Positions 47,007-58,172 of a stretch of DNA of 64,000 nucleotides are shown here, piece after piece. The translations under genes were made by a program, and so were the position numbers. The notes under the pieces were generated by a model. The model worked only from the letters and a program-made list of their open reading frames with translations, did no database searches and was not told the origin of the DNA. The number at the start of each line of letters is the position of its first letter. Position 1 is the stretch's first letter. This DNA is from Brevundimonas alba (GTDB lineage: Bacteria; Pseudomonadota; Alphaproteobacteria; Caulobacterales; Caulobacteraceae), in assembly GCF_011927945.1 (NCBI RefSeq), contig NZ_JAATJM010000001.1, forward strand, positions 319,501 through 383,500. Direction: 5' to 3'.

Positions 47007-48196
47007 CAGATAACTCCCAGTTCCTTGCCGGCCGTCGTGAACGCCGCGACCGCTTGATCGATCTGTTCGAAGGTGTGGGCCGCAGACATCTGGGTGCGGA
47101 TGCGGGCTTGGCCGCGCGGGACCACGGGGAAACTGAAGCCGATGACATACACGTCCAGCTCCAGCGCCCGGGCAGCGAAGTCCTGGGCCAGTTTCGCGTC
47201 GCCCAGCATCACCGGGATGATCGGGTGCTCGCCCTGCAGCAGGTTGAAGCCGGCCTGCGTCATCGCGGCGCGGTAACGGGCGGCGTTGGCGAACAACTGT
47301 TTGCGCAGGGCGTCGCCCTCCTCGCCCCCGGCGATGCGGATGGCCTCCAGCGACGAGCCGCAGACGGCGGGGCTCAGGGCGTTGGAGAAGAGGTAGGGCC
47401 GGGCCCGCTGTTTCAGCAGGGCGACCACTTCCGACGTGGCGCAGATGAAGCCGCCCATGGCCCCGCCCAGCGCTTTGCCGAAGGTGCCGGTGACGAAATC
47501 GACCTGCACGCCGTGGTGGGCATAGGAGCCCCGGCCCTGCGGACCGAGGAAGCCCGTGGCGTGGCAGTCGTCGACCATGATCAGGGCCGAGTATTTGTCG
47601 GCGAGGGCGCGGATGTCCTTCAGCCGGGCGATGTAGCCGTCCATCGAGAAGGCGCCGTCGGTAGCGATGACGATCTCGCGCGCGCCGTCGGCCCGGGCCT
47701 GTTTCAGCTGGGCCTCGAGGTCATCCATGTCGGAGGTGGCGAAGCGGTAGCGCTTGGCCTTGCACAGCCGGACGCCGTCGATGATCGAGGCGTGGTTCAG
47801 GCTGTCGGAGACGATGGCGTCCTCGGCCCCGAACAGGGGTTCGAAGATGCCGCCGTTGGCGTCGAAGGCAGCGGCGAACAGGATGGTGTCCTCAAAGCCG
47901 AGGTAGTCGGCGATGGCGCGTTCGAGTTCCTTGTGAATCTCCAGCGTGCCGCAGATGAAGCGGACGGAGGCGGTGCCGGCGCCCCATTGCTCCTGCGCCC
48001 TGATCCCGGCCTGCGTCACCCGCTCGTCGCCGGCGAGACCGAGATAGTTGTTGGCGCAGAAGTTGAGCACATCGCGTCCGCCGACCCGGATCACGGGCCC
48101 CTGACGGGAGGCGATGACCCGTTCGGGCTTGGTCAGCCCCTGGGCGGCGATGTCGGCGAGTTCCGCGGAGACGCGGGCATGGAAGGTCGCTGTCAT
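47006..48196 (-). CDS. kbl: Glycine C-acetyltransferase (2-amino-3-ketobutyrate CoA ligase)
   Basis: PLP enzyme cleaving 2-amino-3-ketobutyrate with CoA into glycine and acetyl-CoA. 396 aa, alpha-oxoamine synthase family: NFCANNYLGLAGDERV, ICGTLEIHKELERAIADYLG, DDCHATGFLGPQGRGS and the PLP lysine in VTGTFGKALGGAMGG. Upstream of and coupled to tdh. Confidence 0.97.
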   Translation of the reverse strand: MTATFHARVSAELADIAAQGLTKPERVIASRQGPVIRVGGRDVLNFCANNYLGLAGDERVTQAGIRAQEQWGAGTASVRFICGTLEIHKELERAIADYLGFEDTILFAAAFDANGGIFEPLFGAEDAIVSDSLNHASIIDGVRLCKAKRYRFATSDMDDLEAQLKQARADGAREIVIATDGAFSMDGYIARLKDIRALADKYSALIMVDDCHATGFLGPQGRGSYAHHGVQVDFVTGTFGKALGGAMGGFICATSEVVALLKQRARPYLFSNALSPAVCGSSLEAIRIAGGEEGDALRKQLFANAARYRAAMTQAGFNLLQGEHPIIPVMLGDAKLAQDFAARALELDVYVIGFSFPVVPRGQARIRTQMSAAHTFEQIDQAVAAFTTAGKELGVI

Positions 48197-48235
48197 GCGC
48201 GCTCCGCTACGCCGTTTTCGCGGCGGTTTGAAGCC

Positions 48236-49159
48236 CTAGACGGTCGGCGCCGGGGCCGGCTGTGTCGCAGGGGCCAGCGAGCGGATCGGGCTGACCCGGA
48301 CACGGCCGCCGCAGGGGGTGAAGGCCATGGCGAGCGTGGCCGGAGAGGTGTCGCCCGGAGCGGTGACCCGCAGGCGGGCCGCTGAGGGGCAGGTCTTTTC
48401 GCCGATGGCTTCATTGGGCACGACAGTCCACGCCAGTTCGAAGCCGGCCTTGGCCTGGGGCATCAGGGTGACCGGCGCGGGCGCCTGCCCCTGGGTGAAA
48501 TAGCTGCCGGGGCTCTGCTCGCTGCGGATGGTGGTCAGGGTACGGCCCTGCCGGTCCTGCAGGACCACGCCCGGATAGCCCGTCATGCTGCAGGCGGTCG
48601 CGCCGATGTTCTGCACGCCGATGTTGGCGACCCGGTTGCCCATGCCCGCGTCCCCGCCGTCGTTCGACAGCTTGAGCTGGGGGCCCTTGCAGGGCGCCGC
48701 CGTGGGCAGGACGCCGCCCGGGGCTGGCTGTGGCGCCGGAGCAGGACCGGTGGGAACAGCGCTGACGCTGGGACGGCTGCAGCGTTCCAGCACGGCGATG
48801 CCGACATCGTCGTTGGGACCGAGGCGGCTGAGGGTGGCGCTTTCCTGCCCGTCGCGGTTGACCGTGGCCCACTCCAGACCCGTGCCCGTGTAGCGGGCGC
48901 CGCTGGCCGCCTGCGCGGTGCGCAGGGTGTAGCTCTGGCCGTTGTAGGTCAGCTGGGCGGTGGCGGTGTCGGGGTAGGCGACGGTGACGGACTGGCCGCT
49001 TTCGCAGGCGTAGCTGATCGGCGGAGCGGTCGGGGTCGCCGGCGCGGGGGACGGTTCGACAGGCTGGGGCGGGGCCTCCGCCTCCTGCGTGCAGGCGGCC
49101 GTGAGGGCGGCGATCGACAGGGCGGCAATCGGGGCGGCGAAGGCGGTGCGTAAGCGCAT
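48236..49159 (-). CDS. Lipoprotein fusing MliC-like and DUF4232 domains
   Basis: 307 aa. The N-terminus has a lipobox (ALSIAALTAACTQ) from the ATG at 49159, which has GAGG at good spacing. After a Pro-rich linker comes a MliC (C-type lysozyme inhibitor)-like domain, YACESGQSVTVAYPDTATAQL, LEWATVNRDGQESATL. A second Pro-rich linker leads to a DUF4232-like domain (GGDAGMGNRVANIGVQNIGATACSMTGYPGVVLQD, FELAWTVVPNE). The pairing suggests an envelope-facing inhibitor or binding protein (inference). Monocistronic. Confidence 0.75.
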   Translation of the reverse strand: MRLRTAFAAPIAALSIAALTAACTQEAEAPPQPVEPSPAPATPTAPPISYACESGQSVTVAYPDTATAQLTYNGQSYTLRTAQAASGARYTGTGLEWATVNRDGQESATLSRLGPNDDVGIAVLERCSRPSVSAVPTGPAPAPQPAPGGVLPTAAPCKGPQLKLSNDGGDAGMGNRVANIGVQNIGATACSMTGYPGVVLQDRQGRTLTTIRSEQSPGSYFTQGQAPAPVTLMPQAKAGFELAWTVVPNEAIGEKTCPSAARLRVTAPGDTSPATLAMAFTPCGGRVRVSPIRSLAPATQPAPAPTV

Positions 49160-49232
49160 GTTCATCCTCGGACGGCTCGCTACGGTAACGCCAGCCAACG
49201 GCAAAGGCTCCGCTTGCGCAAGCGGCGTTCGA

Positions 49233-50204
49233 TCAGGCGGTCAGGACGCGCGGGAGCTTGAAGGTGACAGTCTCGCGTTCCCCGGCGTCCTCGGTGACCT
49301 CGGCGTCGAAGCGGGCGCGGACGGCGTCGACGAGGGCCTCGATCAAGGGCTCGGGAGCTGAGGCGCCCGCGGTGATGCCAAGGGTGGTCACACCGTCGAG
49401 CCACGCCCAGTCGACCTGGGAGGCGTCGTCGACAAGCCGGGCGTCGCGGGCCCCGGCGCGCAGGGCGACCTCGACCAGCCGGACGGAGTTGGACGAGTTC
49501 TTGGACCCGACCACCAGCACCAGATCGCAGCCGGCGCCGAGCCGTTTGACGGCCTCCTGCCGGTTGGTGGTGGCGTAGCAGATGTCTTCCTTGTGCGGGT
49601 CCGGAAGCTCAGGGAAGCGACGCTTCAGGGCGGCGAGGATCTCGCTGGTGTCGTCGACCGACAGGGTGGTCTGGGTGGCGTAGGCCAGCGGCGCGTCGCC
49701 GGGGCGCTGGAAGGCCTCGGCGTCCTCGACGGTCTCGATCAGGCTGATGGCGCCGGGCGGGAGCTGGCCCATGGTGCCGACGACCTCGGGGTGGCCGGCA
49801 TGGCCGATCAGGATGATGTGGCGGCCGGCGGCGTGGTGGCGCTCGGCCTCGACATGGACCTTGGAAACCAGCGGGCAGGTGGCGTCGAGATAGAGCATCT
49901 CACGGGCGCGGGCGCCGGCGGGCACGGACTTGGGCACGCCGTGGGCCGAGAAGACCACAGGTCGATCGTCGGGGCATTCGTCCAACTCGCGGACGAAGAC
50001 GGCGCCCATGGCCTTGAGGCGGTCGACGACGTGACGGTTGTGCACGATCTCGTGGCGGACATAGACGGGGGCGCCGTATTTCTCGATGGCCCGCTCGACG
50101 ATCTGGATGGCCCGGTCCACGCCGGCGCAGAAGCCGCGCGGGGTCGCCAGGCGGACGGTCAGCGGACGCTTTTCGGGAGCCGGGATCGGCGCGTGCAGGG
50201 TCAT
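49233..50204 (-). CDS. ispH: 4-hydroxy-3-methylbut-2-enyl diphosphate reductase IspH
   Basis: Last step of the MEP isoprenoid pathway, a 4Fe-4S enzyme. 323 aa. Cluster Cys residues in [26 protein letters not shown] and [26 protein letters not shown] and [12 protein letters not shown] are also typical. Divergent from the secreted-protein gene before argS. Confidence 0.97.
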   Translation of the reverse strand: MTLHAPIPAPEKRPLTVRLATPRGFCAGVDRAIQIVERAIEKYGAPVYVRHEIVHNRHVVDRLKAMGAVFVRELDECPDDRPVVFSAHGVPKSVPAGARAREMLYLDATCPLVSKVHVEAERHHAAGRHIILIGHAGHPEVVGTMGQLPPGAISLIETVEDAEAFQRPGDAPLAYATQTTLSVDDTSEILAALKRRFPELPDPHKEDICYATTNRQEAVKRLGAGCDLVLVVGSKNSSNSVRLVEVALRAGARDARLVDDASQVDWAWLDGVTTLGITAGASAPEPLIEALVDAVRARFDAEVTEDAGERETVTFKLPRVLTA

Positions 50205-50364
50205 GCGTGGAACCTAATGGTTCAGCCCCCGCGCCGCCACCACGCATTGGCTTGCACAGGGCTCCAGCGCGGGTTTGCCGCGCCTCGCTTTAGCCGCTAT
50301 CAGCAACGAGCGTGCCCCCGGCGTCGGGATGTCGCGCGCCTCCTCGTTCCTGGAAGAGCCTTCG

Positions 50365-51051
50365 ATGCGTCGCGTCTTCAAGATTTCCCTGACTTCCGCC
50401 CTCGCCGCCGCGGCGCTGGTATCGGTTCCGCTGGCGGCGGACGCCCAGTCCCGCCCGGGCCAGCAGAACCGTCCGGGGTCCGAGAACGGCGAAAACGCCG
50501 ACGGCTCGCAGCAGAACCAGCGCCAGCGCGCGCCGCGCATCGCGCCGCTGCGCCGCAACGCCGCCGCCGGCCCCTGCCCCTATGTGAAAATCCTCTACGA
50601 CGCCGCCCGCTATGTGGAGCTGACCGGCGACCGGGTGTCCTCGGCCAACGTCGGCTTCACCGGCGAGATCGAGGGGCTGACGTCGGAATGCGCCTATCAG
50701 GCCGACCAGCCGATCACGGTGCAGACCCGCGTGCTGTTCAACCTGGGCCGCGGTCCGCAGGCGCAGGGCGACGGCCGCACCTATCGCTACTGGATCGCCG
50801 TGACCGAGCGGAACAAGGCGGTGCTGGCCAAGGAGTATTTCGACCTGCCGGTGAATTTCGCCGGCCAGCCGATGGCCACCGTCACGCAGGACCAGACCAT
50901 CTTCATCCCGCGCGCGGACGCCACCACCAGCGGTGACAATTTCGAAATCCTGGTCGGCTTCGACGTCACGCCGCAGATGGCCGAGTTCAACCGCACCGGC
51001 AGCCGGTTCCGCGTCAACGCGGGCACGACCACGCCGCCCGCCGCCCAGTAA
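50365..51051 (+). CDS. Secreted protein of unknown function, coupled to argS
   Basis: 228 aa with a signal peptide ([27 protein letters not shown]). A low-complexity Gln/Asn/Arg linker (residues ~32-60) precedes a conserved-looking beta domain ([82 protein letters not shown]). No family recognised. The TAA overlaps the argS ATG by one base (TAATG). Start at 50365 gives the signal peptide; upstream in-frame codons are not included. Confidence 0.72.
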   Translation: MRRVFKISLTSALAAAALVSVPLAADAQSRPGQQNRPGSENGENADGSQQNQRQRAPRIAPLRRNAAAGPCPYVKILYDAARYVELTGDRVSSANVGFTGEIEGLTSECAYQADQPITVQTRVLFNLGRGPQAQGDGRTYRYWIAVTERNKAVLAKEYFDLPVNFAGQPMATVTQDQTIFIPRADATTSGDNFEILVGFDVTPQMAEFNRTGSRFRVNAGTTTPPAAQ

Positions 51052-52853
51052 TGACCGACCTCAGGACTGTTCTGGGCGAGGCGGTCGGGGCCGCATTCGC
51101 CGCCGAAGGCGTGGACGCCGCCCTCGCCCGCGTGACGCCGTCGGACCGGCCGGATCTGGCCGACTTCCAGTCGAACGGAGCGCTTGCCGCGGCCAAGGCG
51201 CTGAAGGCCAATCCGCGCGAGCTGGCGACGCGCGTGGCCGAGCGGCTGAAGGGCGACGACCGGCTGGCGTCGGTCGAGGTCGCCGGGCCGGGGTTCATCA
51301 ACCTGAAGCTCGCCGATGGCGCGCTGGCGCAGCGGGCGGCCGAGGTGGCGGCGGACCACGAGCACGCCGGGGCCTCGCTGGTCGCCGAGCCGCGCAAGGT
51401 GGTGATCGACTACGCCGGGCCGAACGTGGCCAAGCCGATGCACGTGGGGCATCTGCGCAGCTCGATCATCGGCGAGAGCCTGAAGCGGCTGTTCCGTTTC
51501 CGCGGCGACACCGTGTGGGGCGACGCGCATTTCGGCGACTGGGGCTTCCAGATGGGCCTGCTGATCGTCGCCGTGGGCGACGAGGGCAAGGGCGACGGGT
51601 TCATGGCGGAGGGCGACGGCCCCTTCCCGGCCGAAAGCCCGGTGACGCTGGAAGACCTGGAGCGGCTGTATCCGGCGGCCGCGGCGCGGGCCAAGGAAGA
51701 CACCGATTTCCGCGATCGTGCGCGCAAGGCGACGGCGGAACTGCAAGCCGGACGGCCCGGCTACCGGGCCCTGTGGCGGCATATGCACGACGTGTCGATG
51801 AGCGGGCTGCAGCGCGAGTTCGGGGCGCTGGGCGTGACCTTCGACCTGTGGAACGGCGAGAGCGACGCCGATCCGCTGATGCCCGAGATGATCGCGCACC
51901 TGGAGACGACCGGCCTGCTGGTCGAGGACGCCGGGGCGCGGGTGGTGCATGTCGCGAGGCCGGGCGAGACGCGGAAGCGCAAGCTGGCCGACGGCAGCGT
52001 CGTCGAGGCGGCGAGCCCGCCGCCCCTGCTGGTCATCTCGTCCGAGGGATCGGCCATGTACGGCACGACCGATCTGGCGACGATCCTCGACCGCAGGAAG
52101 GCCATCGGGCCGGACCTGATCCTCTATGTCGTTGACGAGCGGCAGGCGGAGCATTTCGAGCAGGTGTTCCGGGCGGCGTATCTGGCCGGCTATGCATCCG
52201 AGGGGGCGCTGGAGCATCTCGGCTTCGGCACGATGAACGGGCCGGACGGCAAGCCGTTCAAGACCCGCGCGGGGGGCGTGCTGAAGCTGCACGACCTGAT
52301 CACCATGGCCACGGACAATGCGCGGGAGCGGCTGCGCGAGGCGAAGCTGGGGGCCGACCTGCCCGAGGCCGAGTTCGACGACATCGCCCGCAAGGTGGCG
52401 GTGGCGGCGCTGAAATTCGCTGACCTGTCGAACAGCCGGACGACCAGCTACGTCTTCGACCTCGACCGGTTCATGAGCTTCGAGGGCAAGACGGGGCCGT
52501 ATCTGCTGTACCAGGCGGTGCGGATCAAATCCCTGCTGCGGCGGGCGGCGGAACAGGGTGCGACGGCCGGGGCGGTGGCGGTCGGCGAACCGGCCGAGCG
52601 CGATCTGGCGCTGACGCTGGACGCCTTCTCGCAGGCGACGGCCGATGCCTACGACAAGCGGATGCCGCACCTGATCTCGGAGCACGCCTACCGACTGGCC
52701 CAGTCGTTCTCGAAATTCTACGCCGCCTGTCCGGTGCTCGGCGCGCCGGACGAGGCGACGAAGGGTTCGCGGCTGACGCTGTCGAAGGCGGTGCTGGACC
52801 AGTTGGAGCGGGCGCTGGACCTGCTGGGCATCGACACGCCGGAACGGATGTAA
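51051..52853 (+). CDS. argS: Arginyl-tRNA synthetase
   Basis: Class I aminoacyl-tRNA synthetase. 600 aa: an N-terminal Arg_tRNA_synt_N domain ([15 protein letters not shown]), the catalytic [26 protein letters not shown] (HIGH variant HVGH), [37 protein letters not shown], and the C-terminal anticodon-binding DALR domain ([10 protein letters not shown]). The start overlaps the secreted-protein stop. Confidence 0.97.
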   Translation: MTDLRTVLGEAVGAAFAAEGVDAALARVTPSDRPDLADFQSNGALAAAKALKANPRELATRVAERLKGDDRLASVEVAGPGFINLKLADGALAQRAAEVAADHEHAGASLVAEPRKVVIDYAGPNVAKPMHVGHLRSSIIGESLKRLFRFRGDTVWGDAHFGDWGFQMGLLIVAVGDEGKGDGFMAEGDGPFPAESPVTLEDLERLYPAAAARAKEDTDFRDRARKATAELQAGRPGYRALWRHMHDVSMSGLQREFGALGVTFDLWNGESDADPLMPEMIAHLETTGLLVEDAGARVVHVARPGETRKRKLADGSVVEAASPPPLLVISSEGSAMYGTTDLATILDRRKAIGPDLILYVVDERQAEHFEQVFRAAYLAGYASEGALEHLGFGTMNGPDGKPFKTRAGGVLKLHDLITMATDNARERLREAKLGADLPEAEFDDIARKVAVAALKFADLSNSRTTSYVFDLDRFMSFEGKTGPYLLYQAVRIKSLLRRAAEQGATAGAVAVGEPAERDLALTLDAFSQATADAYDKRMPHLISEHAYRLAQSFSKFYAACPVLGAPDEATKGSRLTLSKAVLDQLERALDLLGIDTPERM

Positions 52854-52854
52854 G

Positions 52855-53487
52855 TCAGGCGTCAGCCGGGTCTTCGCGGCGCATGGCGAAGGCCGCCGAA
52901 ATCGACCAGCCGCCGAGGGCGAGCACCACGAACAGCGCCCCATGCACGTCCGGCCGCCATGTTCCGCTGGCCAGCCAGAGCAGGAAGGCTCCGGCGATCA
53001 GCAAGCCTGACACGCCGAGCGGGCGACCGCCGGGACGGCTGAGCCAGGCCAGACCGAAGACGCCCGTGGCTATGGCCGCCAGCGTGTAGTGGATCGCGGA
53101 GAAGCCCTGATTGGTCCACCAGACCAGCCGGCGCAAGGCGTCGACGCCGTCGGGTCCGATCTCTCCCGGCAAGTCGGGCTGCAGCACCTGTGGCATTACC
53201 AGCCCGTTCAGCGTGCCGGCGACCATGCCGGCGAACAGGCTGAAGCTGATGAAGCTGAGGCCGAGCAGCGGCAGGGCGCGGGACAGGCCGAGCCAGCGCG
53301 CCAGCTCCAGATATCCGTAGGCCAGCACCGGCACGACCAGCAGGGCGGTCCAGTGGACGGCGTCATTGAGATCGACGTGGCCCAGCGAGGGTCCGCCGAG
53401 GTGGGTCGGATGCACCGCCATCAGGGCGATATAGGCGACCCAGCCGAAGATCAGGGCCCCGGCTCCGGCCTTTGGATTGGCGTGCAT
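52855..53487 (-). CDS. Polytopic membrane protein divergent from a TetR regulator
   Basis: 210 aa, five or six membrane helices (residues ~10-28, ~43-60, ~72-94, ~135-155, ~163-180, ~188-205). A conserved-looking N-terminus HPTHLGGPSLGHVDLNDAVHW. No family recognised. ATG at 53487 has GGAGG. It is divergent from the tetR gene with a ~100-base shared region, so it is the likely regulated target. The 3' end meets argS within two bases. Confidence 0.72.
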   Translation of the reverse strand: MHANPKAGAGALIFGWVAYIALMAVHPTHLGGPSLGHVDLNDAVHWTALLVVPVLAYGYLELARWLGLSRALPLLGLSFISFSLFAGMVAGTLNGLVMPQVLQPDLPGEIGPDGVDALRRLVWWTNQGFSAIHYTLAAIATGVFGLAWLSRPGGRPLGVSGLLIAGAFLLWLASGTWRPDVHGALFVVLALGGWSISAAFAMRREDPADA

Positions 53488-53591
53488 GCGATGTCCTCCC
53501 GACGCTGTGCGCCTTGTGGTTGGCATGGATCAGGGCGAAAACCAGCGGGCGTCCGGCGCCTCCGCGAGGATGCGGGACAACGGGGCGGAGA

Positions 53592-54212
53592 ATGTCCGGA
53601 AACGGCAGCGGCATGGATGAGCGCATCGCCCGCACGCGGCTGCGGCTGGCCCATGCCCTGATCGCCCTGGGCCGGACCCGCGACCTCGAGGACATTCGCG
53701 TCGGTGATCTGGTGAAGGCGGCGGGGGTGGGCCGCTCTACCTTCTATGCGCACTTCAGGAACCGCGACGACTTCCTCGGCCAGTCGTTCGCCGGGATGAT
53801 CGCGGCCTGCGACAGCGCGGCCCGGCGCGAAGGCCTGTCGTCCGACATCCTGCCGGTCGCCCATGTGGTGATGCATATCGCGGGCAATGACGCCTTCTCC
53901 CGGCGGGTCGCGCCGTCACGGTCGATGGAGGTGATGCTGGCCGCCGGAGAGCGGAAGCTGCGCCTGATCGCGGAGGCCAATCTGGAGAAGCTGGCCGCCG
54001 GTCTGCATCCCGAAGAGCGGCGTCAGACGGCCGCCTTCCTCGCCGGGGCTTTCATCGGGCAGCTGAGGCTTTGGCTGCAGAACGACTTCCGCACGGCGCC
54101 GGAGACCCTTATCGTTTCGCACCGCCGACTGGCGGCCGGCGTGCTGGGGTCGATCACCGCCGCGCCGCCCTCGCCCGTCCCGTTCGACCGGAAGCCCGCC
54201 CATGTCCCTTGA
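53592..54212 (+). CDS. TetR-family transcriptional regulator
   Basis: 206 aa with an N-terminal [54 protein letters not shown], the classic TetR recognition helix. The C-terminal ligand domain is not informative. ATG at 53592 (GGAG close upstream) or 53613. It probably controls the divergent membrane protein gene; its last 11 bases overlap the adenine deaminase start, so it may also autoregulate that gene. Confidence 0.85.
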   Translation: MSGNGSGMDERIARTRLRLAHALIALGRTRDLEDIRVGDLVKAAGVGRSTFYAHFRNRDDFLGQSFAGMIAACDSAARREGLSSDILPVAHVVMHIAGNDAFSRRVAPSRSMEVMLAAGERKLRLIAEANLEKLAAGLHPEERRQTAAFLAGAFIGQLRLWLQNDFRTAPETLIVSHRRLAAGVLGSITAAPPSPVPFDRKPAHVP

Positions 54213-55209
54213 CGCCTATATCGCCGGCCTGCCCAAGGCGGAGCTCCACCTGCATATCGAGGGGTCGCTGGAGCCCGAACTGATGTTCGAGCTGGCCCAG
54301 CGCAACGGCGTGGCCATTCCGTTCGACAGCGTCGAGGCGGTGCGGGCGGCGTACGACTTTTCGAACCTGCAGGACTTCCTCGACATCTATTACGCCGGGG
54401 CGAACGTGCTGCTGACGCGGCGGGATTTCGAGGACCTGGCCTTCGCCTATTTTCGGCGCGCGGCCGCCGACAACGTGCGCCACGCCGAGATCTTCTTCGA
54501 CCCCCAGACCCACACCGACCGGGGCGTGCCGTTCGGGGTCGTGGCCGAGGGGCTGATCGCCGGGATGGACCGGGCGAAGGCGGAGCTGGGCGTCACCAGC
54601 GGCCTAATCCTCAGCTTCTTGCGCCACCTGAGCGAGGCGGAAGCGTTCGCCACGCTGGAGATGGCCAGGCCGTATCTGCACCACTTCGTCGGCGTGGGGC
54701 TGGATTCGTCCGAGGTCGGGCATCCGCCGTCGAAGTTCCAGCGCGTATTCGCCGCGGCCCGCGAGCTGGGTCTGAAACTGTGCGCCCACGCCGGCGAGGA
54801 GGGGCCGCCGGCCTATGTGCACGAGGCGCTGGACCTGCTGCACATCGACCGGATGGATCACGGCAACCGCTCGATGGAGGACGAGGCGCTGGTCGAGCGG
54901 CTGGTCGCGGAGCAGATGACGCTGACCGTGTGCCCGCTGTCGAACCTCAAGCTCTGCGTGGTGAAGGACCTGAAGGATCACCCCGTCCCGGAGATGCTGC
55001 GCCGCGGACTGCACGTGACGCTGAACTCGGACGACCCGGCCTATTTCGGCGGCTATGTGAACGAGAACTACCGGCAGCTGGCCGCGGCCGTGGGCCTGAC
55101 GCGGGAGCAGGTGACGCAGATGGCGCGCAACAGCTTCGAGGGATCGTTCATGAGCGAGGCCGAGAAGGCGGCGCGGGTAGCGGAGGTGGAAGCTTACGCA
55201 GCGAGCTGA
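54202..55209 (+). CDS. Adenine deaminase (adenosine-deaminase superfamily)
   Basis: 335 aa amidohydrolase. Zinc ligands: [16 protein letters not shown] (HxH), LCAHAGEEG (His, catalytic Glu) and [11 protein letters not shown] (Asp). The sequence [11 protein letters not shown], where adenosine deaminases read 'R.GHG', points to adenine as substrate, giving hypoxanthine plus ammonia for purine salvage. Coupled to the TetR gene by an 11-base overlap. Subclass call rests on the DHGNR motif. Confidence 0.85.
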   Translation: MSLDAYIAGLPKAELHLHIEGSLEPELMFELAQRNGVAIPFDSVEAVRAAYDFSNLQDFLDIYYAGANVLLTRRDFEDLAFAYFRRAAADNVRHAEIFFDPQTHTDRGVPFGVVAEGLIAGMDRAKAELGVTSGLILSFLRHLSEAEAFATLEMARPYLHHFVGVGLDSSEVGHPPSKFQRVFAAARELGLKLCAHAGEEGPPAYVHEALDLLHIDRMDHGNRSMEDEALVERLVAEQMTLTVCPLSNLKLCVVKDLKDHPVPEMLRRGLHVTLNSDDPAYFGGYVNENYRQLAAAVGLTREQVTQMARNSFEGSFMSEAEKAARVAEVEAYAAS

Positions 55210-55223
55210 TCCACCCCCCGCCC

Positions 55224-55833
55224 TCAGGGCGGTCCCACCGTCATCACCATCCGCACGAGTTCGGACAGGCTGCCGGCCTGCATCTTGGTCATCGCGTTGG
55301 CGCGGTAGACCTCAACGGTGCGCGGGCTGATGCCGAGGTCGAAGGCGATCACCTTGTTGGCGTGCCCCTTGACCAGACCGTCGACGACGTCTCGCTCGCG
55401 GGGTGACAGGGCCTCCAGTCGGGCGGCGAACTCCCGCCGTTCAGTCTCCGCAGACGTCGCCTTGGCCGCCTGATCCAGAACCCGGTGGATCGAGGCGAGG
55501 AGAACCTCGTCGTCAAAGGGCTTTTCGATGAAGTCCACGACGCCCGCGCGCATGGCCTCGATGGCGAGCGGCACGTCGGCGTGGCCGGTGATCACGATGA
55601 CGGGCTCGACCGACCCGCTGTCACGCAACCGGCGGGCGAGCTCGAGGCCGGTCATGTCGGGCATACGGACGTCGGTGACGATGCAGCCCGCTGGACGATC
55701 CTGCTCAGCGAGAAAGGCGACCGCGGATTCATAGGTCCGCGCGGTCAAGATCGGCGGTCTCCAGAAGGAAGGCGATGGAGTCGCGCACCGCCGCATCGTC
55801 ATCGATGACATGGATGATGGTGTCAGTCGCCAT
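55224..55833 (-). pseudogene. fixJ: fixJ response regulator with apparent +1 frameshift
   Basis: From the ATG at 55833 the frame reads [20 protein letters not shown], the FixJ receiver start with its acidic pocket, but meets TGA 35 codons in (stop at 55731-55729). The rest of FixJ continues in the next frame: ARTYESAVAFLAEQ, TDVRMPDMTG (phospho-accepting Asp), VITGHADVPLAIEAMRAGVVDFIEKP, and the LuxR HTH LSPRERDVVDGLVKGHANKVIAFDLGISPRTVEVYRANAMTKM. One extra C in CTTGACCGCGCGG (near 55744) explains it: removing it restores a normal ~202-aa FixJ. The start overlaps the fixL stop by 11 bases. Either a real mutation or a base-calling error. Confidence 0.85.
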
Positions 55834-57301
55834 CGGCAGCCTCCTCTTCGATACGAGCGCGCTGTAGCGTGAAATGGAAGACGGTCCCGCCGCCGGGGTT
55901 GGGCTCAAACCAGATACGGCCGCCGTGCGTCTCGATGATGGTGCGGGAGATGGAAAGCCCCACGCCCATGCCGGACCGCTTGCTGGTCACGAACGGCTGG
56001 AACAGTTGGTCCGCGAAGTCTTCGCCGACGCCCGCTCCGGTGTCCGAGACCGACACCCGCAGCAGTTCGGCGTCGACCGGGGCCGCGGCGATGAGCAGCT
56101 CGCGCTTCGGTGACTCCTCCATGGCGTCCATTCCGTTGCGGATCAGATTGAGCAGCACCTGCTGCACCTGCACCTTGTCGGCGAGCACGCGATCGGCCGC
56201 GGGATCGATCTCGAACCGCACGCGCACACCGTGCTCGCGTGCCCCGACGAGGGCCAGGGCGCTGGCCTCCTCGACGAGTTTCGGCAGATCCTCGATGCGC
56301 CGCTCCGTCTCGCCGCGGGACACGAACTCGCGCAGCCGCCGGATGATGACACCCGCGCGCAGGGCCTGATCCGCAGCCTGATCGAGCGCGGTCGCGATCC
56401 GATCGTCACCGAGCCCCTTCGAGTCCAGGAGCCTCTTCGAGCCCTTCAGATAGTTGGAGATGGCAGTGAGCGGCTGGTTCAGTTCGTGCGCCAGGGCCGA
56501 CGCCATCTCGCCCAGCGCCGTCAGCCGGGAGACCCGCACGAGGTCGCTCTGCAGCTCCTGCATCCGCGCCTCGGCCTGCTGGCGTTCGGTCAGGTCGCGG
56601 ACGAACCCTGTGAAGAAGCGGCCCTCGCCGGTGCGCATCTCGCCGACGGCGAGTTCCATGGGGAAGGTCGAGCCATCCTTGCGCTGACCGACGACGATCC
56701 GCCCGAGACCAATGATGCGGCGCTCGCCCGTCCGGTAGTAGCGCTGCAGATAGCCGTCGTGCGCCTCACGGTGGGGTGGCGGCATCAGAACACTGACATT
56801 CTGGCCAATCGCCTCGTCGACGGACCAGCCGAACAGGCGCTCGGCCGTGGGGCTGAAGGCGCGGATCAGACCGGTGTCGTCGATCAGGATCATGGCGTCA
56901 GGGATGGTGTTCAGGATCAGCCGCAGGTGGGTCTCGCGCGCCGAGAGCTCGCGGTGGGCGCGCTGGAACCACTCGCCGCCCACCGTCACGGCCGCCGCCA
57001 CACCGACGAACAGGGCGGCCTCGATCCATAAGGCGGGGCTGAGGGGCGAAAGCAGCAATCCCGCGCAGAGCCCGATCAGCGCCGCGGCCGCTCCCGAAAT
57101 CCAGCCGCCCATGGCGGCGCCGACCACCACCGCCGGGACAAAGACCAGAAACGCGCCGTGGTCACCGATGCGCTCGCCGAGGGCGGCGCGCAGCCCCGCG
57201 CCGGCAAGGGCGACGACCACCGCCGCCGCGACCGCCAGCCATGGCGAGGCCGGGCGGATGAGGGCCGAGGGCGCTGTCTCCGGGGACTGAAAGGCTCGCA
57301 T
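55823..57301 (-). CDS. fixL: Oxygen-sensing histidine kinase FixL
   Basis: 492 aa. Four hydrophobic segments (residues ~20-110), then a heme-PAS domain (~120-240), then HisKA with His272 ([15 protein letters not shown]) and HATPase ([38 protein letters not shown]). The PAS matches Fix[21 protein letters not shown] contains the likely proximal heme ligand His181, and [22 protein letters not shown] holds Arg201, the distal-pocket Arg. It should autophosphorylate when deoxygenated and signal to FixJ. Divergent from the alternative oxidase gene. Confidence 0.92.
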   Translation of the reverse strand: MRAFQSPETAPSALIRPASPWLAVAAAVVVALAGAGLRAALGERIGDHGAFLVFVPAVVVGAAMGGWISGAAAALIGLCAGLLLSPLSPALWIEAALFVGVAAAVTVGGEWFQRAHRELSARETHLRLILNTIPDAMILIDDTGLIRAFSPTAERLFGWSVDEAIGQNVSVLMPPPHREAHDGYLQRYYRTGERRIIGLGRIVVGQRKDGSTFPMELAVGEMRTGEGRFFTGFVRDLTERQQAEARMQELQSDLVRVSRLTALGEMASALAHELNQPLTAISNYLKGSKRLLDSKGLGDDRIATALDQAADQALRAGVIIRRLREFVSRGETERRIEDLPKLVEEASALALVGAREHGVRVRFEIDPAADRVLADKVQVQQVLLNLIRNGMDAMEESPKRELLIAAAPVDAELLRVSVSDTGAGVGEDFADQLFQPFVTSKRSGMGVGLSISRTIIETHGGRIWFEPNPGGGTVFHFTLQRARIEEEAADGD

Positions 57302-57463
57302 CGATGCTCCTTGCCCCGTCCGGCCGACGTCCGCGCCTCCGGGATTCCCCTTAGGGCGAAGACCCGAATACCGCCGTCGGGCGGTCGCTTCTACACCGGT
57401 TGCATCTTCAAGACGCCGCCGCAGCGGCCCGGAGCGCTCTCCGGATCAGCAGGAGCCAAGGCC

Positions 57464-58153
57464 ATGACCGCCCCTCTCGTCGACCTTTCGATCCACCATC
57501 AGCCCAAGGGACTGTCGGACCGGGTCGCCTTTGGCTTCACCAAGCTGCTGCGCTTCTGCGCCGACACCTTCTTCGCCAAGCGCTACGGCCACCGGGCTGT
57601 CGTGCTGGAGACCGTTGCGGCCGTTCCCGGGATGGTCGGAGCCACCATCAACCATCTGAGCTGCCTGCGCCGGATGTGCGACGACAAGGGGTGGATCAAG
57701 ACCCTGATGGACGAGGCCGAAAACGAGCGTATGCACCTGATGACCTTCATCGAGATCTCGAAGCCGACGCTGTTCGAGCGCTTCGTCATCGTGTCGGTGC
57801 AGTGGGTCTTCTACCTGTTCTTCTTCGCCCTCTATCTCGTGTCCTCGAAGACGGCCCACCGCGTGGTCGGCTATTTCGAAGAGGAGGCGGTGATCAGCTA
57901 CACCCACTATCTCGCCGAGATCGATGAGGGCCGCAGCCCGAACGTCGCGGCCCCCGAGATCGCCAAGCGCTACTGGGGGCTGCCCGATGAAGCGACGCTG
58001 CGCGACGTAGTGCTGGTGGTCCGCGCCGATGAAGCCCACCACCGCGACGTCAACCACGGCTACGCCAATGAACTGGGCGGACTGCCCATCCAGGCCGTGG
58101 CCCCCTGCCCGCCGCATGCGGCGCTGGAGCCGACCTGGAAGGCCGCGGCCTGA
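57464..58153 (+). CDS. aox: Alternative (cyanide-insensitive) ubiquinol oxidase AOX
   Basis: Di-iron ubiquinol:oxygen oxidoreductase bypassing the bc1 and cytochrome oxidase path. 229 aa. Iron ligands all visible: Glu49 ([16 protein letters not shown]), Glu88 and His91 ([11 protein letters not shown]), Glu in [13 protein letters not shown] (139-141), and Glu190/His193 ([13 protein letters not shown]). Interfacial membrane helices include [22 protein letters not shown] at 57464 has AGGAG. Divergent from fixL with a 162-base shared region, so regulation by FixLJ is likely (inference). Confidence 0.94.
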   Translation: MTAPLVDLSIHHQPKGLSDRVAFGFTKLLRFCADTFFAKRYGHRAVVLETVAAVPGMVGATINHLSCLRRMCDDKGWIKTLMDEAENERMHLMTFIEISKPTLFERFVIVSVQWVFYLFFFALYLVSSKTAHRVVGYFEEEAVISYTHYLAEIDEGRSPNVAAPEIAKRYWGLPDEATLRDVVLVVRADEAHHRDVNHGYANELGGLPIQAVAPCPPHAALEPTWKAAA

Positions 58154-58172
58154 CCTACTGACGCAGCCCGAT

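Noticed and set aside
57302..57463. FNR/FixK box between fixL and aox
   Set aside because: No TTGAT-N4-ATCAA or close variant was found by eye; only a CCCTTAGGG palindrome of unknown meaning.
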